Source of the DNA: Pedobacter sp. R20-19
GTDB lineage: Bacteria; Bacteroidota; Bacteroidia; Sphingobacteriales; Sphingobacteriaceae
Assembly: GCF_000708265.2 (NCBI RefSeq)
Contig: NZ_JCKI01000005.1
Location: 372,001-436,000, forward strand
Reading direction: 5' to 3'
DNA: 64,000 nt
Shown here: positions 61,562 to 64,000 of the stretch, in pieces
Layout of the letters: every line of letters starts with the position of its first letter
How positions within the stretch are numbered: the first letter of the stretch is position 1
Position numbers and translations under genes: made by a program
The notes under the pieces: generated by a model
Told to the model about the DNA's origin: nothing
What the model saw: only the letters and a program-made list of their open reading frames with translations
Databases searched by the model: none

Positions 61562-61880
61562 TGACCAGGATTTTAAGATTTAAGGATTTTAAGGATCATG
61601 CACGAAGCAATGATGATGAACCAATTAATACTCGTCCTCCTGAATTTGTTTCAGCATCTTATCTATATAGGTATTGAACTAAATTCAGCATGATGATTTT
61701 TGAGTAGATTGCTTTGTTAGCTGAGAAAGTCCTCGAAGCAATCTCCTACACTGGCAGGATTACTTTTTTGTCTTTCCGCTTTGGTCTTTCCGTTTTCTGC
61801 TTTAGTCTTTAAGCTTTAACCTTTCCGCTTTAACCTTTAGTCTTTCTGCTTTTTACCTTTGGTCTTTCCGCTTTAAGCTT
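61562..61880. repeat. intergenic region built from degenerate repeats
   Basis: In order: AGGATTT-type repeat (61566-61600); a CTGAA/TTCAG unit (61633-61662) matching 2646-2675; fragments of the GAAGCAATCTC family (about 61725-61760); then a pyrimidine-rich stretch (61768-61880) with repeated CTTTCCGCTTT and GGTCTTTC, the reverse complement of the AAAGACTAAAG wording of the 41.4 kb tandem repeat. No gene. Confidence 0.6.
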
Positions 61881-61889
61881 TTACATTTG
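61859..61889 (+). promoter_or_regulatory. pth promoter, -33 box inside the repeat
   Basis: TTG at 61859-61861, 20 bases, TACATTTG at 61882-61889; the ATG follows five bases later at 61895, so the mRNA is probably leaderless or nearly so. Confidence 0.72.
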
Positions 61890-61894
61890 CAACC

Positions 61895-62455
61895 ATGAAA
61901 TATCTGATAGTTGGTTTGGGGAATATTGGTCCGGATTATGCACACACCAGGCACAATATTGGATTTGATATTGCTGATGAATTAGTTAAAGGCTTAGGTG
62001 GGAGTTTTGATAATATCCGGTTGGCCTATTATGCTGAAGTAAGTTTTAAAGGAAAAAAACTTCATGTGATTAAACCAACCACCTTTATGAATCTAAGTGG
62101 AAAAGCCGTAAACTATTGGATGAAAGAATTAAAGATCGCACCAGAAAACGTATTGGTTATTGTTGATGATCTGGCGTTGCCATTGGGTAAGCTGCGTTTG
62201 AAACTTCAGGGCTCTAGCGCTGGCCATAATGGTTTAAAAAGCATAGAAGAAGTTTGTGGCGGACAAAATTATGCCCGTTTACGGTTCGGTATCGGAAATG
62301 ATTACCCTAAAGGTCGTCAGATTGATTTCGTTTTAGGTTTGTTTGATAAAGATGAACAATTAGAATTGCCAGCACTAATCGATAAAAGTGTAGAATTGAT
62401 CAAGAGTTTTGTTACGATTGGTCCGGCACATACCATGACTGCTTTTAATAAATAA
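61895..62455 (+). CDS. pth: peptidyl-tRNA hydrolase
   Basis: 186 aa, cytoplasmic. It frees tRNA from peptidyl-tRNA dropped by ribosomes. Motifs: LIVGLGNIGPDYAHTRHNIGFDIAD, with Asn8 and the catalytic His20; KPTTFMNLSGKAV with the conserved Asn; VIVDDLALPLGKLRLKLQGSSAGHNGLKSI with the catalytic-site Asp and His/Asn. Length is typical. The promoter overlaps the upstream repeat, and a small hypothetical gene follows after 30 bases. Confidence 0.95.
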   Translation: MKYLIVGLGNIGPDYAHTRHNIGFDIADELVKGLGGSFDNIRLAYYAEVSFKGKKLHVIKPTTFMNLSGKAVNYWMKELKIAPENVLVIVDDLALPLGKLRLKLQGSSAGHNGLKSIEEVCGGQNYARLRFGIGNDYPKGRQIDFVLGLFDKDEQLELPALIDKSVELIKSFVTIGPAHTMTAFNK

Positions 62456-62485
62456 GATCAATCATCATTCTTAAACCTCATCTTC

Positions 62486-62770
62486 ATGACTTTCATCGAA
62501 TTTAAAGATTCCTTAAAATCTGATCAGCTGCCACGAGATCTGCCTGTTCCATTAACAGCACTTTGGTATGATGGAAAAGGAAACTGGGATATGGCTCACC
62601 ATGAAGTTGATCATTTAGATGACCCTACTTCTGCCTTAATTCATGCTTATTTACATCGTAAAGAAGGTGATGTTTGGAATGCAGATTATTGGTATAGGAG
62701 CGCTAAAGAAATTCGACCGCAAATTTCTTTAGAAGAAGAATGGCAGCAGTTGGTTATGCGATTTCTCTAA
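62486..62770 (+). CDS. conserved hypothetical protein (94 aa)
   Basis: Small soluble protein, 94 aa: MTFIEFKDSLKSDQLPRDLP, then WYDGKGNWDMAHHEVDHLDD, YLHRKEGDVWNADYWYRSAK and a C-terminal helix SLEEEWQQLVMRFL. It is rich in Trp and His and resembles uncharacterised proteins seen in Bacteroidota and cyanobacteria. The His/Asp-rich centre could bind metal, but no enzyme motif is recognised. It is 30 bases downstream of pth on the same strand and is probably cotranscribed. Confidence 0.75.
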   Translation: MTFIEFKDSLKSDQLPRDLPVPLTALWYDGKGNWDMAHHEVDHLDDPTSALIHAYLHRKEGDVWNADYWYRSAKEIRPQISLEEEWQQLVMRFL

Positions 62771-62854
62771 ACAATCAATTCCTTGATTTTGTAACTCGCA
62801 AACCAATTCCATGTGCTTGTTGACTTTATGGCGAGAGCAATAAAATAAAAGCAT

Positions 62855-62879
62855 AAAAAAAGACCATCTTTCGATGGTC
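62855..62879 (-). terminator. terminator of the TPR gene
   Basis: GACCATC pairs with GATGGTC (loop TTTC on the plus strand). On the minus strand it is followed by TTTTTTTATG. Confidence 0.82.
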
Positions 62880-62898
62880 CTCAATCTTTATGTTTAAA

Positions 62899-63564
62899 TT
62901 ACTTAACCTGTTCTTGTGCTCTGGCAATATATGCATCTACTAATTGTGCTTCAGGGCTTTCAGGGTATTGTGTCTTAATTTTGGTATAAGCATCAACAGC
63001 ACCGTTAAAATCTTTAAGATTTTCGTTTACCAATCCTAATTTTTTAAGAAACATTGGTGAAGTAAATTTACTGGCTTTATCTGATGCTTTTTTATAGTAA
63101 GTAGCAGCCTGTTTATAATCTTTTAGTTCACTATAAGCATCGCCTAATAAACCTAAAGCCAATGGGTCTGCAACCGGACTGCCAGTAGCGCTATATTTTC
63201 CTAATGCATCAATAGCTTGTTTATATTCACCTTTACGTAAATAAATTCCGCCAAGATAAAGGTTAGCTAAATTAGCAGATTTAGTATTGTCATACTCTTC
63301 AGCAATTTGCGCTAAGCCTGGGTAACCACCTTCGCCTTTAACTGCTTTATTATATAACGAATCAACACCTACATAAGATTCAGCTTTAAACATTTTGCTT
63401 GCTGCCTCTTCAGCACGGCCTTTTAAGTACACATTTTGATACCAAAAATAAACACCGATTAATAAAACTACGGCACCTGCGATAAAAAGCAAGCTCTTGT
63501 TATTTTCCTGTAAAAATGAACCTTTTTTAATAGGTTGAGTAGTCTGGTTATCTGTTGTAGACAT
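62899..63564 (-). CDS. membrane-anchored TPR protein (YfgM-like)
   Basis: 221 aa. A cytoplasmic N-terminus (about 25 residues) is followed by one membrane helix (LLFIAGAVVLLIGVYFWYQN, about 29-48) and a periplasmic tetratricopeptide region: NLANLYLGGIYLRKGEYKQA, ALGLLGDAYSELKDYKQAAT, KLGLVNENLKDFNGAVDAYT. The layout is that of YfgM/tol-pal-type helpers of the Sec translocon or envelope assembly, but the partner is unknown. It has its own promoter and is divergent from recF. Confidence 0.85.
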   Translation of the reverse strand: MSTTDNQTTQPIKKGSFLQENNKSLLFIAGAVVLLIGVYFWYQNVYLKGRAEEAASKMFKAESYVGVDSLYNKAVKGEGGYPGLAQIAEEYDNTKSANLANLYLGGIYLRKGEYKQAIDALGKYSATGSPVADPLALGLLGDAYSELKDYKQAATYYKKASDKASKFTSPMFLKKLGLVNENLKDFNGAVDAYTKIKTQYPESPEAQLVDAYIARAQEQVK

Positions 63565-63587
63565 GTTTGTTTAAAAAATTAAGATTG

Positions 63588-63617
63588 CAAAAATACATTT
63601 TTCAATCAAAGTATCAA
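63588..63617 (-). promoter_or_regulatory. promoter of the TPR gene
   Basis: On the minus strand TTG at 63617-63615 and TATTTTTG at 63595-63588, separated by 19 bases, 23 bases before the ATG at 63564. Confidence 0.7.
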
Positions 63618-63688
63618 CCTTTATTTTGAAGTATTTAATTAAACATTAGTTATTTAGAGGTTAAAAAACGGTAAATTGCGCCATATTT

Positions 63689-64000
63689 ATGTGGTTAAAG
63701 AATATTACGCTTTTAAATTTTAAAAACTATTGCGATGCAGATCTTCAATTTTCAGATACTGTAAACGTTTTTACGGGGAATAATGGATCGGGCAAGACCA
63801 ATATGCTTGATGCGATTCATTATTTATGCCTTTGTAAAAGCTATTTTAACCCGATCGATGGTCAGCAGATCAAGACCGGAGAAGATCTTTTCATGATTCA
63901 GGGCGATTTTGACCGCAATGAAAAAAATGATAAAATTACCTGTGGCGTAAAGCGAAATCAAAAAAAGCAGTTTAAACGAAATAAAAAGGAATATGAAAAA
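63689..64000 (+). CDS. recF: DNA replication and repair protein RecF, N-terminal part (runs off window)
   Basis: 104 codons are visible from the ATG at 63689. The N-terminus MWLKNITLLNFKNYCDADLQ is the typical RecF opening, followed by Walker A TGNNGSGKTNMLDAIHYL (about residues 34-51) and the CLCKSYFNP segment. RecF is an SMC-like ATPase that loads RecA at gaps. It is divergent from the TPR gene. The Walker B and signature regions lie beyond the window. Confidence 0.92.
   Translation, partial: MWLKNITLLNFKNYCDADLQFSDTVNVFTGNNGSGKTNMLDAIHYLCLCKSYFNPIDGQQIKTGEDLFMIQGDFDRNEKNDKITCGVKRNQKKQFKRNKKEYEK

Overview
The window is AT-rich chromosomal DNA from a Bacteroidota, most likely a Pedobacter-like member of the Sphingobacteriaceae. 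The evidence is SusC/SusD/SusE genes, GT117-like DUF2723 proteins, lipoproteins with an S-C lipobox, and several promoters of the Bacteroidota form TTG-N19/20-TAnnTTTG, some almost touching the start codon. No rRNA operon, CRISPR array, prophage or complete insertion sequence was found. Genus and species are inferred from gene content only.

Layout. 1-2.6 kb: minus-strand copper-type operon (CDGQC-motif protein, MbnP-like lipoprotein, MbnH/MauG-like di-heme protein, and the start of a CDICGC exported protein). 2.7-14.9 kb: housekeeping genes (phosphoglucomutase, aspartokinase, lysA, gcdH, folB, a GlcD-type dehydrogenase, thioesterase, Hsp20, and a conserved protein of unknown function), with two tiny, overlapping membrane-protein genes between lysC and lysA. 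15.0-21.4 kb: six-gene minus-strand operon, TolC-MacA-MacB(ATPase)-MacB(permease) followed by a LytS/LytTR two-component pair. 21.6-26.3 kb: LD-carboxypeptidase, a tRNA-Met-like sequence next to a 53-codon ORF, a helicase with degenerate catalytic motifs, and an OmpA-family protein. 26.6-32.0 kb: GntR-TauE-DUF1634 operon with a long palindromic operator, a LuxR regulator, a DUF1349 protein, DinB and a receiver-only regulator.

32.4-48.4 kb is a maltodextrin utilisation locus: LacI regulator, two 18-24 bp perfect palindromic operators, SusC, SusD, SusE, exported GH13, beta-phosphoglucomutase, GH65 maltose phosphorylase, a second exported GH13 and an MFS sugar transporter. The parts fit one route: bind and import oligosaccharide, hydrolyse it, carry maltose inward, split it with phosphate, and turn beta-glucose-1-phosphate into glucose-6-phosphate. 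48.8-51.4 kb holds an S10 peptidase and accA. 51.5-53.1 kb is a repeat-rich island around a REP-associated (Y1/HUH) transposase. 53.2-59.5 kb holds two tandem DUF2723 paralogues. 59.7-64.0 kb holds tRNA-Gln, prs, L25/Ctc, pth, a small hypothetical gene, a TPR membrane protein and the start of recF.

The most unusual content is non-coding: several families of dispersed or tandem intergenic repeats. One surrounds the transposase and has a diverged copy 25 kb away; one is a seven-unit 57-bp tandem array; others run into coding sequence and supply stop codons or the start of a signal peptide. The tRNA-like/small-ORF unit at 22.7-23.3 kb is the other feature that ordinary gene content does not explain. 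No clearly new multi-gene defence or metabolic system was seen.
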